Assembly: GCF_030730875.1 (NCBI RefSeq)
Contig: NZ_JAVAMA010000010.1
Coordinates: 124,001 to 188,000 of the forward strand
Source: Sphingomonas sp. DG1-23
GTDB lineage: Bacteria > Pseudomonadota > Alphaproteobacteria > Sphingomonadales > Sphingomonadaceae
Direction of reading: 5' to 3'
Length of the DNA stretch: 64,000 nt
Shown: one piece after another, positions 1-8,474 of the stretch
Layout: every line of letters begins with the position of its first letter
Numbering within the stretch: the first letter of the stretch is position 1
The notes under the pieces: model-generated
Told to the model about the DNA's origin: nothing
Database searches by the model: none
Seen by the model: the letters and a program-made list of their open reading frames with translations, nothing else
Program-made: the position numbers and the translations under genes

Positions 1-156
1 CGCATCGAGCGCCATCAGATCGGCGCGACGGCCGCCGTCGAGCGGCACTTCGGCAATCGTCGCGATATCGTGACGGAGCAGCATCCGGGTCACCCCGCGG
101 GCGACCTCGCTCGCGACGAGCGGTGCATCGGATGACAGAACAGCCGGGGAGGTCAT
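1..156 (-). CDS. mmcB: MmcB family DNA repair protein (5' part only)
   Basis: The first 52 codons are present and the rest lies beyond the window edge. The ATG at 156 is followed by a short tail and then the pattern VARGVTRMLLRHD...EVPLDGGRRADLMAL. This matches the start of MmcB, a predicted nuclease-fold protein that in Caulobacter is LexA-controlled and needed for mitomycin C resistance. An in-frame TAA at 166-168 rules out an earlier start. A perfect GTTC-N7-GTTC LexA box lies 12 nt upstream, which supports the assignment independently. Only a quarter to a third of the protein is visible, so catalytic residues cannot be checked. Confidence 0.8.
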   Translation of the reverse strand, partial: MTSPAVLSSDAPLVASEVARGVTRMLLRHDIATIAEVPLDGGRRADLMALDA

Positions 157-165
157 CCCCGGCTG
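141..165 (-). promoter_or_regulatory. Hairpin enclosing the mmcB start codon
   Basis: CAGCCGGGGA (141-150) and TCCCCGGCTG (156-165) form a perfect 10-bp inverted repeat with a 5-nt loop. On the mRNA the ATG sits at the loop edge and the G-rich segment just before it is paired. It could limit translation initiation, or serve as a second terminator for the upstream hydrolase gene. Neither role is proven. Confidence 0.5.
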
Positions 166-168
166 TTA

Positions 169-183
169 GAACATTCGGCGAAC
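169..183 (-). promoter_or_regulatory. LexA (SOS) box upstream of mmcB
   Basis: Read on the minus strand the site is GTTCGCCGAATGTTC, an exact match to GTTC-N7-GTTC, the LexA operator of alphaproteobacteria. It ends 12 nt before the mmcB ATG, where a bound repressor would block transcription. It implies DNA-damage induction of mmcB. Confidence 0.8.
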
Positions 184-186
184 ACG

Positions 187-208
187 GGGAAGCCCCCACG
201 GGCTTCCC
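187..208 (-). terminator. Hairpin after the cell wall hydrolase gene
   Basis: GGGAAGCCC and GGGCTTCCC form a perfect 9-bp stem with a 4-nt loop, starting about 10 nt after the stop codon of the hydrolase gene. There is no U-run, so termination may be weak or the hairpin may mainly protect the mRNA 3' end. Confidence 0.55.
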
Positions 209-217
209 GGCGCGGCA

Positions 218-865
218 TCAGCGATAGAAGACGTGGTTGCCGACGGTGGCGACACGCGCGCGGTTCCAGCTCGGCTTCACATAGCGGGCGTGGAAATAGA
301 GCGCGTTCTCGGCGGGGCTGTCCCACAAATCCTTTTGCGCGACCTGGGCCACGGCGAGCGCCTTGCGCCACTGGGCATTCGCCGGCGGGGTCGGCAGCTT
401 GCCGCCGCGCACGAACGAGAACTGGCCGCGCTGGGTGATCACCGAGCAGATCGACTTGGGGAACCGGCCCGACCGGGTGCGATTGATGATCACGTCGGCA
501 ACGGCGAGCTGGCCGGCGAGCGGCTCGCTCTTCGCTTCGTAGTAAACCCCGACCGCGAGGCAATTGAGCTCGGAATCGACTCCGGCGCCGCCCTCATGCG
601 CGGCGACCGCGGCGGAAAGGGACGCGAAATCCTGATCTTCCTGGAGTGCCGCCTCGGGAAGGGGCTGCACGATCTCGCCTTCCTGCTTCAGGACAGGCTG
701 CGCCGCAATCATCGGCGCGGGAACAACATGGTGTTCCTGGATGTTGACTGCCTGAACCGGAGCCTCCTGGCCCGCCAGTCCGGCGTCGAGCGTGGCTGCA
801 TTCGCAAGTGCGCCAGCGCAAAAAGTCACAGCCGCGAAAGTCGCGGCGCGTGGCATGAACTTCAT
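218..865 (-). CDS. SleB-type cell wall hydrolase, exported
   Basis: The 215-residue protein has an N-terminal signal peptide (about residues 1-24, hydrophobic with an Ala-rich end), a low-complexity linker to about residue 98, and a Hydrolase_2/SleB domain from about 99 to the end. Family landmarks include LAVGVYYEAKSEP, where Glu110 is the likely catalytic acid, and the closing NALYFHARYVKPSW and GNHVFYR blocks. Members cleave peptidoglycan (lytic transglycosylase or amidase-like) in the periplasm. The gene stands alone, with a hairpin after its stop and about 150 bp of leader before DUF1491. ATG 865 was chosen, but ATG 856 (Met4) is also possible. Confidence 0.88.
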   Translation of the reverse strand: MKFMPRAATFAAVTFCAGALANAATLDAGLAGQEAPVQAVNIQEHHVVPAPMIAAQPVLKQEGEIVQPLPEAALQEDQDFASLSAAVAAHEGGAGVDSELNCLAVGVYYEAKSEPLAGQLAVADVIINRTRSGRFPKSICSVITQRGQFSFVRGGKLPTPPANAQWRKALAVAQVAQKDLWDSPAENALYFHARYVKPSWNRARVATVGNHVFYR

Positions 866-1019
866 TATGCTTCATTACTGTGCGGTGGTGCGCGGCCAGC
901 CCCCGATACATATGGGACTGCCGGACTTCCCCCCGACTGCGTAACCGCCCGGCTTCACACCCCGACCGGCACAACGCTATTGAACGAATGTCGGCCTTGG
1001 CCCGCGCGCACGCGCAAAG

Positions 1020-1358
1020 TCAACCAAGGTTCATCGTTTCAGCGGCGAAGCGTTCGGCGTCTGCGATATCCAGTTCGACCACCCAGAGATCGGGATCGAA
1101 GCCGCGCCGCCGCTGCCAATAGTCGCTGACTGCCACCTCGTCCGCAATATCTTGTGGCCCTGCCGGGATGAGCGCCGGAAGTCCCTGCGGACCCAGCCCA
1201 GGCTCGAAGAAGCGTGGATTCGTGCCTTTCTGATACGCCACCAGCAGGATCCCCCCGGCATTCCGGTCCCCTTTGGCGAGCACCATCGCCGAGCCGCCCT
1301 GCTGATCCGCACGGCGGACCAGCGCGCTCACCAGCATCGCGCTGGTCAGCCGCGCCAT
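1020..1358 (-). CDS. DUF1491 family protein
   Basis: This small protein (112 residues) resembles the DUF1491 family of alphaproteobacteria, with the typical start RLTSAMLVSALVRRADQQGG, the middle AKGDRNAGGILLV and the end LWVVELDIADAERF. No function is established and I see no catalytic motif. Its ATG overlaps the stop of the upstream thioesterase gene by one base (TGATG), so the two genes are probably translationally coupled. It is the last gene of a minus-strand run starting at hpf or ptsN. Confidence 0.8.
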   Translation of the reverse strand: MARLTSAMLVSALVRRADQQGGSAMVLAKGDRNAGGILLVAYQKGTNPRFFEPGLGPQGLPALIPAGPQDIADEVAVSDYWQRRRGFDPDLWVVELDIADAERFAAETMNLG

Positions 1359-1831
1359 CAGGCCGACCGATAGCCGGGAAGCGAGGCGAGCGGGATCCGC
1401 GAGCGCATGAAGGTCCCCGTCCCGCGGGCAACTTCCTCGCCGCTCGCATCGATCAGCCGCGACTCGGCGACGAACACCCGGCGTTGTCCGCTCACCCAGC
1501 GTCCCTCCGCGGTCACCGGCCCCACGCCGAGCGGCCTGGTGAACAGCAGGTTGAACGCCGTGGTCAGCAGGAAACGATCGGTGACGAGGCTGTTGGCGGC
1601 ATAGAAAGCGGCATCGTCGAGCATCTTGAAATAGCTCGTGCCGTGCGCCGCCCCGGCGGCGTGGAAATAGCGCGGATCGATCTGGAAATGGATTCGCGCG
1701 ACTCCACCCTCGCTGATCTCGAGGGCGGATTCGAACAGCCGATTGATCGGCGCGGCTGCGTAGAGCGACTCGAGCGCACGGAAATGCGCCTCCGCACCCC
1801 GAGGCTCAGGGCGGGACTCAGGCGGCGTCAC
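1358..1831 (-). CDS. PaaI/YiiD-like hotdog thioesterase
   Basis: The predicted hotdog-fold acyl-CoA thioesterase of 157 residues carries the central helix pattern HAAGAAHGTSYFKMLDDAAFYAAN, in which Asp and His line the usual active site, and GRWVSGQRRVFVAESRLID toward the end. The start chosen is GTG 1831. It has a GGAG ribosome site 5 nt upstream and overlaps the ptsN stop by 14 nt. A longer reading to 1882 would bury far more of ptsN. The physiological substrate is unknown. Confidence 0.8.
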   Translation of the reverse strand: MTPPESRPEPRGAEAHFRALESLYAAAPINRLFESALEISEGGVARIHFQIDPRYFHAAGAAHGTSYFKMLDDAAFYAANSLVTDRFLLTTAFNLLFTRPLGVGPVTAEGRWVSGQRRVFVAESRLIDASGEEVARGTGTFMRSRIPLASLPGYRSA

Positions 1832-2285
1832 GCGTCTCCACGCCGGCGAGCAGAGCGAACAATGCATCGGGCGATCCCGCACCGCGCAGCTTGGCCGCGA
1901 AATTGCGGTCGCGCAGCTTCCGCGACACGCAGGCGAGCGCCTTGAGATGCTCGGCTCCCGCGCCGACCGGCGAGAGCAGCATGAAGACGAGATCGACCGG
2001 GAGATCGTCGATCGCGGCGAAATCGACCGGCTGATCGAGCCGGACGAACACGCCGGCGACGCGCTTCAGGCCCTCGAGCTTGCCATGGGGAATCGCGATC
2101 CCGCCGCCAAAGCCGGTCGAGCCGAGCTTCTCGCGTTCGGCCAGCCGCTCGGTCACCAATTTAGCGTCGACGCCGTAAGCGCGCGCCGCGGCGGTGCCGA
2201 GCTGCTGGAACAGAATCTTCTTGTTTGCGGCGCCCACGCCGGCGAGCACCGCCTCGGGCGTCAGCAAATCGCTGAGTTCGGTCAT
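1818..2285 (-). CDS. ptsN: PTS IIA-like nitrogen regulatory protein PtsN
   Basis: At 155 residues it is a typical EIIA-Ntr. The phosphorylatable histidine is His67 in GGGIAIPHGKLEGL, and FMLLSPVGAGAEHLKALA is also characteristic. It receives phosphate from the nitrogen PTS (PtsP/NPr) and regulates potassium, nitrogen and stress functions rather than transporting sugar. ATG 2285 gives the family start MTELSDLLTPEAVLAG. A nearby ATG at 2290 is closed by an immediate stop. It lies 40 nt after hpf, a pairing common in proteobacteria. Confidence 0.95.
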   Translation of the reverse strand: MTELSDLLTPEAVLAGVGAANKKILFQQLGTAAARAYGVDAKLVTERLAEREKLGSTGFGGGIAIPHGKLEGLKRVAGVFVRLDQPVDFAAIDDLPVDLVFMLLSPVGAGAEHLKALACVSRKLRDRNFAAKLRGAGSPDALFALLAGVETRDAA

Positions 2286-2325
2286 TGCATGTCCAAAACG
2301 AGGCCCCCCCGGGGGCGGCCTCTCC

Positions 2326-2925
2326 CTAGGCCTGTGCGCGGTTGGGCTCAACCCATCCGATCGTCCCGTCGCCGCGGCGATAGACCATGTTGTGGACGCC
2401 GGTCGCGGTGTTGCGGAACAGCAGAGCATTGGTGTGACGCAGGTCGAGCATCATCACGGCGTCGGAAACGGTCGATTCGGGGACGTCGACGCGGGTCTCG
2501 GCGATGATCAGCGGCGCCTCGGCAGGCACTTCCTCCTCGGCGGATTCCTGGAACAGGGTGTAGCCGGCATTATCATAGCCATTGTCATAGGCGCCGTTCT
2601 CGGCGAGCGCGCTGACCACCCCGGCCTGGCGATCCTTGAGCCGGCTGACATAGCGGCGCAGCTGCTTGTCGATCCGATCGGCGGCGCCATCGAACGCGCC
2701 ATTGGCTTCCATTCCGCTATTGGTCGCCTTGAGCACGAGGCCCTGCATCACGTGCATGACGATGTCGCAGGTGAAGCCATTGTCGTGCGGACCCTTGCCG
2801 AAGGTGATCTGCGAGGAAATGGCGCGCGAGAAATATTTGTCGGCGATACCCTGGAGCCGTTCGGTGACCAGCGTCTTGAGCGCCTCACCGGTTTCGACCT
2901 GATGGCCAGAGACTCGGATATCCAT
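2326..2925 (-). CDS. hpf: Ribosome hibernation promoting factor, long form
   Basis: This 199-residue protein has the HPF/YfiA domain at its N-terminus (MDIRVSGHQVETGEALK... through about residue 100) and a C-terminal dimerisation domain (RVDVPESTVSDAVMMLDLRHTNALLFRNTATG...). The two domains together mark the long form, which pairs ribosomes into inactive 100S dimers in stationary phase. It is followed by ptsN. Upstream, about 60 nt separates it from the end of dnaQ. Confidence 0.95.
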   Translation of the reverse strand: MDIRVSGHQVETGEALKTLVTERLQGIADKYFSRAISSQITFGKGPHDNGFTCDIVMHVMQGLVLKATNSGMEANGAFDGAADRIDKQLRRYVSRLKDRQAGVVSALAENGAYDNGYDNAGYTLFQESAEEEVPAEAPLIIAETRVDVPESTVSDAVMMLDLRHTNALLFRNTATGVHNMVYRRGDGTIGWVEPNRAQA

Positions 2926-2984
2926 GACTTTACCTCCGCTTCAATATGAGGCCGCCCGTTCTGCTCCCGGCGGCCGGATCCGGA

Positions 2985-3677
2985 TCAACCAGATGCGGCC
3001 AAGGCCCAGAGCGGGTCCTCCAATCCCTGGACAAAGGCTGCGTGGCGCTCAAGTTCCACAGCCGATGCCGCAAAATGCCGTGCAGGTCGCACATGGACCC
3101 GATTCACTGCCTCGCCCGGCGTCTCGCGCATCACCGGCGCGTCGACGGCGAGGCCGAGCGTGATCTGGCGTCCGCCGGTCAGCTCGACATAGACCTGCGC
3201 GAGCAGTTGCGCGTCGAGCAAAGCTCCGTGGAGCGTCCGCGCGCTGAGATCGATCCCGTAGCGGCTGCACAAAGCGTCGAGCGTGTGCTTGGCGCCGGGA
3301 TGCTTGACTCGCGCGATCGCCAGCGTGTCGACCATTCGGGTGGTGCAGATCACCGGCCGGCCGCAGCGGCCGAGCTCGCCGTTCAAAAAGGAGAAGTCGA
3401 ACCCGGCATTGTGTGCGACCAGCGGGCAATCGCCGAGAAAGTCGATGATGTCCTCGACCACGTCGTGGAACAACGGCTTGTCCGACAGGAAGCGCGCGCT
3501 CAATCCATGGACGCGCTCGGCCTCCATCGGCATGTCGCGCTGCGGATTGATATAATGGTGCAGATGCTTGCCGGTGGGCACGCGATTGACCAGTTCGATG
3601 CAGCCGATCTCGACCAGCCGGTCTCCGCCCGCGAAGCTGAGCCCCGTCGTTTCGGTGTCGAACACGATTTCGCGCAT
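2985..3677 (-). CDS. dnaQ: DNA polymerase III epsilon subunit
   Basis: The 3'-5' proofreading exonuclease (230 residues) has the ExoI motif FDTETTGL with Asp7 and Glu9, ExoII LVAHNAGFDFSFL, and ExoIII HGALLDAQLLA. It belongs to the DEDDh group. A C-terminal tail of about 50 residues probably binds the alpha subunit. It starts 6 nt after the coaE stop and is the last gene of the ppsR-maf-aroE-coaE-dnaQ cluster, an order widely kept in alphaproteobacteria. Confidence 0.96.
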   Translation of the reverse strand: MREIVFDTETTGLSFAGGDRLVEIGCIELVNRVPTGKHLHHYINPQRDMPMEAERVHGLSARFLSDKPLFHDVVEDIIDFLGDCPLVAHNAGFDFSFLNGELGRCGRPVICTTRMVDTLAIARVKHPGAKHTLDALCSRYGIDLSARTLHGALLDAQLLAQVYVELTGGRQITLGLAVDAPVMRETPGEAVNRVHVRPARHFAASAVELERHAAFVQGLEDPLWALAASG

Positions 3678-3683
3678 GCCGCC

Positions 3684-4277
3684 TTATCGACCCGACGGGG
3701 CCGCCAGGCAAGTGAGGACTGCACGGACCTTCGCGCGAGTCTCCGCCAGCGGCGCATCGGTGGAAATCACGAAATCGGCACGGGCGCGTTTCTCGGCATC
3801 GGGAAGCTGACGCACGAGGATCGCCTCGAATCGCTCGACGCTCATTCCGGGCCGGCCGAGCACGCGGGCGCGCTGGACCTCGGGCGGGGCCGAGACGACG
3901 ACGACCTTGTCGACCCGCGCCCAGCCGCCGGCCTCGAACAGCAAAGGCACGTCGAGCACCACGACCGGCGCCTCCGCATTTGCCGCGAGGAACGCGTCGC
4001 GCTCGCGGGCCACCGCGGGATGGACCAGCGCTTCTAGCCGGGCGAACGCCGCCTCGTCGCCGAACACCGCCTCGCGCAATGCCGTGCGATCGACGCCTTC
4101 CGCGCCGGTAGTATCGGGGAACGCCGCCTCGATCGCCGCGACCAGCGCGCCGCCGGGACCCTGCAGCCGGTGAACGGTCTCGTCGGCGTCGAATACCGGA
4201 ACGCCTTCGTCGGCGAACATTTCGGCCACGGTCGATTTGCCCATGCCGATCGATCCGGTGAGTCCGACGGTGATCAT
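3684..4277 (-). CDS. coaE: Dephospho-CoA kinase
   Basis: CoaE (197 residues) performs the last step of coenzyme A synthesis, ATP-dependent phosphorylation of dephospho-CoA. The P-loop [12 protein letters not shown] is at residues 5-16, followed by the family pattern [14 protein letters not shown] and [13 protein letters not shown]. The ATG overlaps the aroE stop by the tetranucleotide ATGA, so it is translated with aroE. Confidence 0.96.
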   Translation of the reverse strand: MITVGLTGSIGMGKSTVAEMFADEGVPVFDADETVHRLQGPGGALVAAIEAAFPDTTGAEGVDRTALREAVFGDEAAFARLEALVHPAVARERDAFLAANAEAPVVVLDVPLLFEAGGWARVDKVVVVSAPPEVQRARVLGRPGMSVERFEAILVRQLPDAEKRARADFVISTDAPLAETRAKVRAVLTCLAAPSGR

Positions 4278-5083
4278 CGCGTCAGCAGCGCGCGCAATTC
4301 CTCGTCGCGGTCGCGCGGGGGCTCGGCGCCGAAGAACAATTCGAAGGCGAGTGCGGCCTGGCCGATCAGCATGTCGAGCCCGTCGACCGTATCGAGGTCG
4401 CGGTCGCGCGCCTGTGCGAGCAGGGGCGTCTCGAGCGGCGCGTAGACGATATCGTAGACCACCGCATCTTCGGGCAATGGCGAGAGATCCACATCGAGCG
4501 GCGCTTGCCCGGCCATGCCCAGCGCGCTGGCGTTGACCAGCAGATCCGCGGGCGGCAGCGGACTGCCCAGCGGCACGGCATCTCCCTTGATCCCGAAGCT
4601 CGACAGCAGGGCCGCCGCCTTGAGCACGTTGCGGTTGAGGATGGTGACCCGGCCGATGCCGACGCGAGACAATGCGAACAGGATCGCCCGCGCGCCGCCG
4701 CCCGCGCCGATCAGCACCGCGTGCCGACCTTCGAGATCGAGCCCCGCGATCGGCGCGTAGAATCCGCCGGCATCGGTGTTGGTGCCGATCAGCGTATTGT
4801 CCTCGGCGCGGACCACGGTGTTGATCGCGCCGATCGAGCCGCGCACATCGCCGCGATCCTCGACATGGTCGAGCGCGGCCTGCTTGTGCGGAATGGTGAT
4901 GTTGCAGCCGCGCCAGGCGGGGTCCGCGCGCCGCGATTCGAAATAGCCGGCAAGTGCGTCGGGGGTGACGTGCGCCGCGCGATACTCGGCTTGGATGCCG
5001 AGCGCGTTCAGCCAGAAGCCGTGGATCAGCGGCGATTTGGAATGCGCGATCGGATCGCCGATCACTTCGGCATAAGGCGTCAT
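4274..5083 (-). CDS. aroE: Shikimate dehydrogenase
   Basis: The gene product (269 residues) reduces 3-dehydroshikimate with NADPH in aromatic amino acid synthesis. The substrate site is seen in [17 protein letters not shown] and [13 protein letters not shown] (catalytic Lys), and the nucleotide fold in [16 protein letters not shown] followed by ILNRN. The start is ATG 5083, which overlaps the maf stop as ATGA and gives the conserved [18 protein letters not shown] start. The longer open frame upstream is just maf read in another frame. Confidence 0.96.
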   Translation of the reverse strand: MTPYAEVIGDPIAHSKSPLIHGFWLNALGIQAEYRAAHVTPDALAGYFESRRADPAWRGCNITIPHKQAALDHVEDRGDVRGSIGAINTVVRAEDNTLIGTNTDAGGFYAPIAGLDLEGRHAVLIGAGGGARAILFALSRVGIGRVTILNRNVLKAAALLSSFGIKGDAVPLGSPLPPADLLVNASALGMAGQAPLDVDLSPLPEDAVVYDIVYAPLETPLLAQARDRDLDTVDGLDMLIGQAALAFELFFGAEPPRDRDEELRALLTR

Positions 5084-5676
5084 GACGTCAGAACTCCCCG
5101 CACGCGCAGATAATCGAGCAAGGGCAGCATCGGCATGCCGAGGATCGTGAAATGGCTTCCTTCGATGCGGCTGAACAATTGCACGCCGGGACCCTCCATC
5201 CGGTAGCAGCCGACGCACCCGCCGATCGCCGGCCATTCGCGATCCAGATAGTCGGCGATGAATGCCTCCGACAGCCGCCGGACGTGCATCCGGGCGCGAT
5301 CGACATGGCGCCAGATCGCGCGGCCCTGCTCGGCGATCACCGCCGCGCTGTAGAGATCGTGATGGCGGCCCGACATCATCCGCAGATGCTCGGCGGCATT
5401 CTCCCGGCTGATCGGTTTGTCGAGCAAGGTGCCGTCGTCGAGCGCGACCACCGAATCGCAGCCGAGCACCAAGGCGCCGGGTACCATTCGCGAGAGCTTG
5501 AGCGCCTTCAATTCGGCCAGCGCATCGGAGAGGTCGCGCGCGGAAATGCCGCCGGCGATCAGCGAGTCCTTGGCGGTGGCTTCGTCGACCTGCGCGGCCA
5601 TGGCTTCGTACGGCACGCCGGCGGCATCGAGCATCGCCCGGCGCGAGGCGCTTTGCGAGGCGAGGATCAGATTCAT
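5080..5676 (-). CDS. maf: Maf family nucleotide pyrophosphatase
   Basis: This Maf-like pyrophosphatase (198 residues) hydrolyses non-canonical or modified nucleoside triphosphates. The signature [17 protein letters not shown] is at the N-terminus, with [14 protein letters not shown] and the pattern [19 protein letters not shown] in the middle. The start ATG 5676 overlaps the ppsR stop (ATGA), and its own stop overlaps the aroE start the same way. Which Maf subfamily (dTTP or methylated GTP type) it belongs to was not resolved. Confidence 0.93.
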   Translation of the reverse strand: MNLILASQSASRRAMLDAAGVPYEAMAAQVDEATAKDSLIAGGISARDLSDALAELKALKLSRMVPGALVLGCDSVVALDDGTLLDKPISRENAAEHLRMMSGRHHDLYSAAVIAEQGRAIWRHVDRARMHVRRLSEAFIADYLDREWPAIGGCVGCYRMEGPGVQLFSRIEGSHFTILGMPMLPLLDYLRVRGVLTS

Positions 5677-6494
5677 GCGTCTTTCGCCTGGAGCGTGCGC
5701 TCGTTGCAGAGCTGGATGATCGCCGCCGCAGTCTCCTCGATCGAGCGCCTCGTGACGTCGATCACCGGCCAGCCATTGTCGGCGAACATCCGCCGCGCGA
5801 ACGCGATCTCGCGCTGGACCGAGTCCTGATCGACATAAGCGGTCTCTGGGCTCTGGTTGAGCGACAACAGCCGGTTGCGGCGGATCTGGACCAGCCGGTC
5901 GGCGCTGGTGGTGAGGCCGACGACCAGGGGATGCTTGAGCTTGTAGAGTTCGGGCGGGGGCGGCGATTCGACGACGATCGGGATGTTCGCGGTCTTGTAG
6001 CCGCGATTGGCGAGGTAGATCGAGGTCGGCGTCTTGGACGAGCGCGATACGCCGGCGAGGACGATGTCGCATTCCTCCCAATCGTCGGCACCGATGCCGT
6101 CGTCATGCGCGATGGTGAACTGGATCGCGTCCACCCGCGCGAAATAGGCGGCGTCGAGCGTGTGCTGCCGCCCGGGGCGGGCCTTGGCTTCCTGACCGAG
6201 CAGGCTCGACAAGGCATGGCTGACCGGATCGAGCGGCGCGATCGCCGGAAGTCCCATCGCGCGGCAGCGGCTCTCGAGCGTGCGGCGGACGTCGGTATTG
6301 ACGAGCGTGAAGATCACCAACCCGGGATTTTGCGCGATTTCCTGCAGGATGCGTTCGAGATGGGCTTCGCTGCGCACCATCGGCCAGAAATGCCGCAGCG
6401 TTTCGACATCGTCGAACTGCGCCAGCGCCGCCTTGGCGATATTCTCCAGCGTCTCGCCGGTGGAGTCGGAGAGCAGGTGGAGATGGAGCCGCAT
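5673..6494 (-). CDS. ppsR: Pyruvate, phosphate/water dikinase regulatory protein
   Basis: A DUF299-family bifunctional kinase/pyrophosphorylase of 273 residues, it controls PEP synthase or pyruvate phosphate dikinase by ADP-dependent phosphorylation. The P-loop-like GVSRSSKTPTSIYLA begins near residue 148. The N-terminal LHLLSDSTGETLENIAKAAL and the closing block VIDVTRRSIEETAAAI are diagnostic. It is the homologue of Rickettsia RP001, the left neighbour of the chromosome origin in Rickettsia and Caulobacter. It is the first gene of the leftward cluster. No ppdK or ppsA is in the window. Confidence 0.94.
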   Translation of the reverse strand: MRLHLHLLSDSTGETLENIAKAALAQFDDVETLRHFWPMVRSEAHLERILQEIAQNPGLVIFTLVNTDVRRTLESRCRAMGLPAIAPLDPVSHALSSLLGQEAKARPGRQHTLDAAYFARVDAIQFTIAHDDGIGADDWEECDIVLAGVSRSSKTPTSIYLANRGYKTANIPIVVESPPPPELYKLKHPLVVGLTTSADRLVQIRRNRLLSLNQSPETAYVDQDSVQREIAFARRMFADNGWPVIDVTRRSIEETAAAIIQLCNERTLQAKDA

Positions 6495-6984
6495 TCAGGC
6501 CGTGCGTGAATCTGTGGAGAACATGCCGAACAGCCGCTAGCGCAACCACGCGCAGCGGCCAAGCGCGCCGAAACCGCGGAATCGACGCACATTCTTCCAC
6601 AACCCCGTCCCCAGCCTCGCGTTCCGGTCCACAGGCTGTGGAAAGCGGGGAGTTTCGATCCGAATCCGGGGGGCTGCGTGGGCCCGGCGGAGTCAATCTG
6701 TTGGCAAGATGCGGGCGATTCCACGATTCCCGGCATCCACGCGCCAACAGACTCCAACAACCTATAGATTCTAAGTCTTATTGTTATTGGGTCTGCCGGG
6801 TTGTCGGATCGATCCCTCGTCACCCGGCCTTGTGCCGGGGTCCACCGAGAGGATGCGGGATGGGCAAGCGGCTCTGAGCAAGTCCGTTGTGGCACCGTGG
6901 ACCCCGGCACAAGGTCGGGTGACGGTCTGCATCCGCAGAGCGAACGGACTGGAACTGCGGGCAGCGACCGGGCAGAGACGACCG
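6495..6984. other. Putative chromosomal replication origin (oriC), ppsR-hemE gap
   Basis: This 490-bp gap has no coding potential and separates two divergent genes. It contains TGTGGAGAA at 6513-6521 (one change from the DnaA box TGTGGATAA), a TCCACA/TGTGGA palindrome at 6628-6642, an inverted repeat TCTGTTGGC/GCCAACAGA (6697-6705, 6743-6751), and a stretch of about 78% A+T at 6762-6788 that could be the unwinding element. The position between RP001 (ppsR) and hemE is that of Cori in Caulobacter. Genes run leftward on its left and rightward on its right for many kilobases. A repeat element occupies 6818-6924. It must also hold the ppsR and hemE promoters. Confidence 0.7.
6818..6924. repeat. 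Palindromic repeat element, family A, copy 1
   Basis: Two 28-bp arms (6818-6845 and 6897-6924) are inverted copies of each other at 27 of 28 positions, built on CCGGCACAAGG/CCTTGTGCCGG, around a 51-bp centre. A diverged second copy is found after rho at 9940-10050. The element is intergenic, lying in the hemE leader, and would form a long RNA hairpin there. It has no open frame, so it is a non-coding REP- or MITE-like repeat. Confidence 0.85.
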
Positions 6985-8025
6985 ATGCACGCTGATCCCG
7001 TCCCCAAACCTCTCCTCGCCACTCTCAAAGGCCAGCGACAGCCGATCCCGCCGATCTGGCTGATGCGCCAGGCCGGGCGGTATCTCCCCGAATATCGTGC
7101 GCTCCGGGAGGAGAAAGGCGGGTTTCTCGCGCTGGCGCTGGACAGCCATGCCGCGGCCGAGATCACCCTTCAGCCGATCCGCCGGTTCGGCATGGACGGG
7201 GCGATCCTGTTCTCCGACATCCTGATCGTGCCGATGGCGCTCGGGCAGGATCTCTGGTTCGAAACCGGCGAGGGGCCGCGGCTGGCGCCGACGGTGCAGG
7301 CCCGCGACGTGCTGGAAGCGCTCCAGGACGCGCCTGAAGCCCTCGAACCGGTCTATGGCACCGTGCGCAGGGTCGCGGCTCTATTGCCCCCCCAGACCAG
7401 CTTTCTCGGCTTCGCAGGCAGTCCGTGGACCGTCGCGACCTATATGATCGCGGGGCAGGGAAGCCGCGAGCAAGCCGAGGCGCGCCGGCTCGCCTATCGC
7501 GATCCCGCGCTGATGCAGGCGCTGATCGATCGTATCGCCGATTGCACGATCACTTACCTGCTCGGCCAGATCGCGGCGGGAGTCGAGGCGGTGCAATTGT
7601 TCGACAGCTGGTCGGGCAGCCTGAGCCCGGCGCAATTCGAGCAATGGGTGATCGCGCCCACCGCCCGCATCGTCGCAGCGCTCCACGCGGGCGCACCGGG
7701 CGTGCCGGTGATCGGTTTCCCCAAGGGTGCCGGCGGCAAGCTCCCGGCCTATGCCTGCGAGACCGGGGTCGATGCGATCGGGGTGGACGAGACCGTCGAT
7801 CCGGTCTGGGCGCATGCGTCGCTGCCCGCAGGCATGCCGGTGCAGGGCAATCTCGACCCGCTCGCGCTGATCGCGGGCGGGGCGACGCTCGACAATGCGG
7901 TCGACCACATCCTCGCCGCTTTCGCCGAACGCCCACATGTGTTCAATCTCGGCCACGGCATCCTGCCCGACACGCCGATCGCGCATGTCGAGAGGCTGCT
8001 GGCGCGCGTGCGGAGGACAGGATGA
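6985..8025 (+). CDS. hemE: Uroporphyrinogen decarboxylase
   Basis: HemE (346 residues) converts uroporphyrinogen III to coproporphyrinogen III in heme synthesis. It shows the signature PPIWLMRQAGRYLPEYR (Arg28 and Arg32 contact substrate carboxylates), AILFSDILIVPMALG, and GWSGSLSP-like and GNLDPLAL blocks. ATG 6985 matches the usual protein start; the longer open frame upstream runs through the repeat and is not coding. hemJ overlaps its stop (ATGA). Its place beside oriC is the Caulobacter arrangement. Confidence 0.97.
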   Translation: MHADPVPKPLLATLKGQRQPIPPIWLMRQAGRYLPEYRALREEKGGFLALALDSHAAAEITLQPIRRFGMDGAILFSDILIVPMALGQDLWFETGEGPRLAPTVQARDVLEALQDAPEALEPVYGTVRRVAALLPPQTSFLGFAGSPWTVATYMIAGQGSREQAEARRLAYRDPALMQALIDRIADCTITYLLGQIAAGVEAVQLFDSWSGSLSPAQFEQWVIAPTARIVAALHAGAPGVPVIGFPKGAGGKLPAYACETGVDAIGVDETVDPVWAHASLPAGMPVQGNLDPLALIAGGATLDNAVDHILAAFAERPHVFNLGHGILPDTPIAHVERLLARVRRTG

Positions 8026-8474
8026 CCGGCTGGCTGGGCAACGCCTATCTCTGGGTCAAGGCGTTCCACATCATCTTCGTGATCTTCTGGATGGCCGGGC
8101 TGTTCCTGCTGCCGCGCTATCTCGTCCACCACCAGGAAGCGCTCGGCACGCCCGAGGCTGCGGCGTGGGAGAAACGCGAGGCGCTGCTCCGCCGGATGAT
8201 CCTCGAGCCTTCGATCGGGATCGTCTGGCTGCTCGGAATCGCGCTCGCGCTCAATGTCGGGCTGGTCGACGGCCAGCCGGGGCTCGGCTGGCTCCATGTC
8301 AAGCTGTTGCTCGTCTTTGCGCTGAGCGGCTATCACGGCTGGGCGGTCGGCTATTCGAAAAAGCTCGCCAGGGGACGAGGCGGCATCGCGTCGCGCCGAT
8401 TGCGGCTGCTCGGCGAGGTGCCGGCGCTGGCAGTGATCCTGATTGTCGTGCTGGCGGTCGTCAAACCGTTCTAA
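8022..8474 (+). CDS. hemJ: Protoporphyrinogen oxidase HemJ
   Basis: HemJ is a 150-residue inner membrane protein with about four transmembrane helices. The family landmarks are KAFHIIFVIFWMAGLFLLPR near the N-terminus, with the heme-ligand candidate His16, and LGWLHVKLLLVFALSGYHG in the middle. It oxidises protoporphyrinogen IX to protoporphyrin IX, replacing HemG or HemY in most alphaproteobacteria. It is translationally coupled to hemE, the preceding part of the same pathway. Confidence 0.93.
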   Translation: MTGWLGNAYLWVKAFHIIFVIFWMAGLFLLPRYLVHHQEALGTPEAAAWEKREALLRRMILEPSIGIVWLLGIALALNVGLVDGQPGLGWLHVKLLLVFALSGYHGWAVGYSKKLARGRGGIASRRLRLLGEVPALAVILIVVLAVVKPF

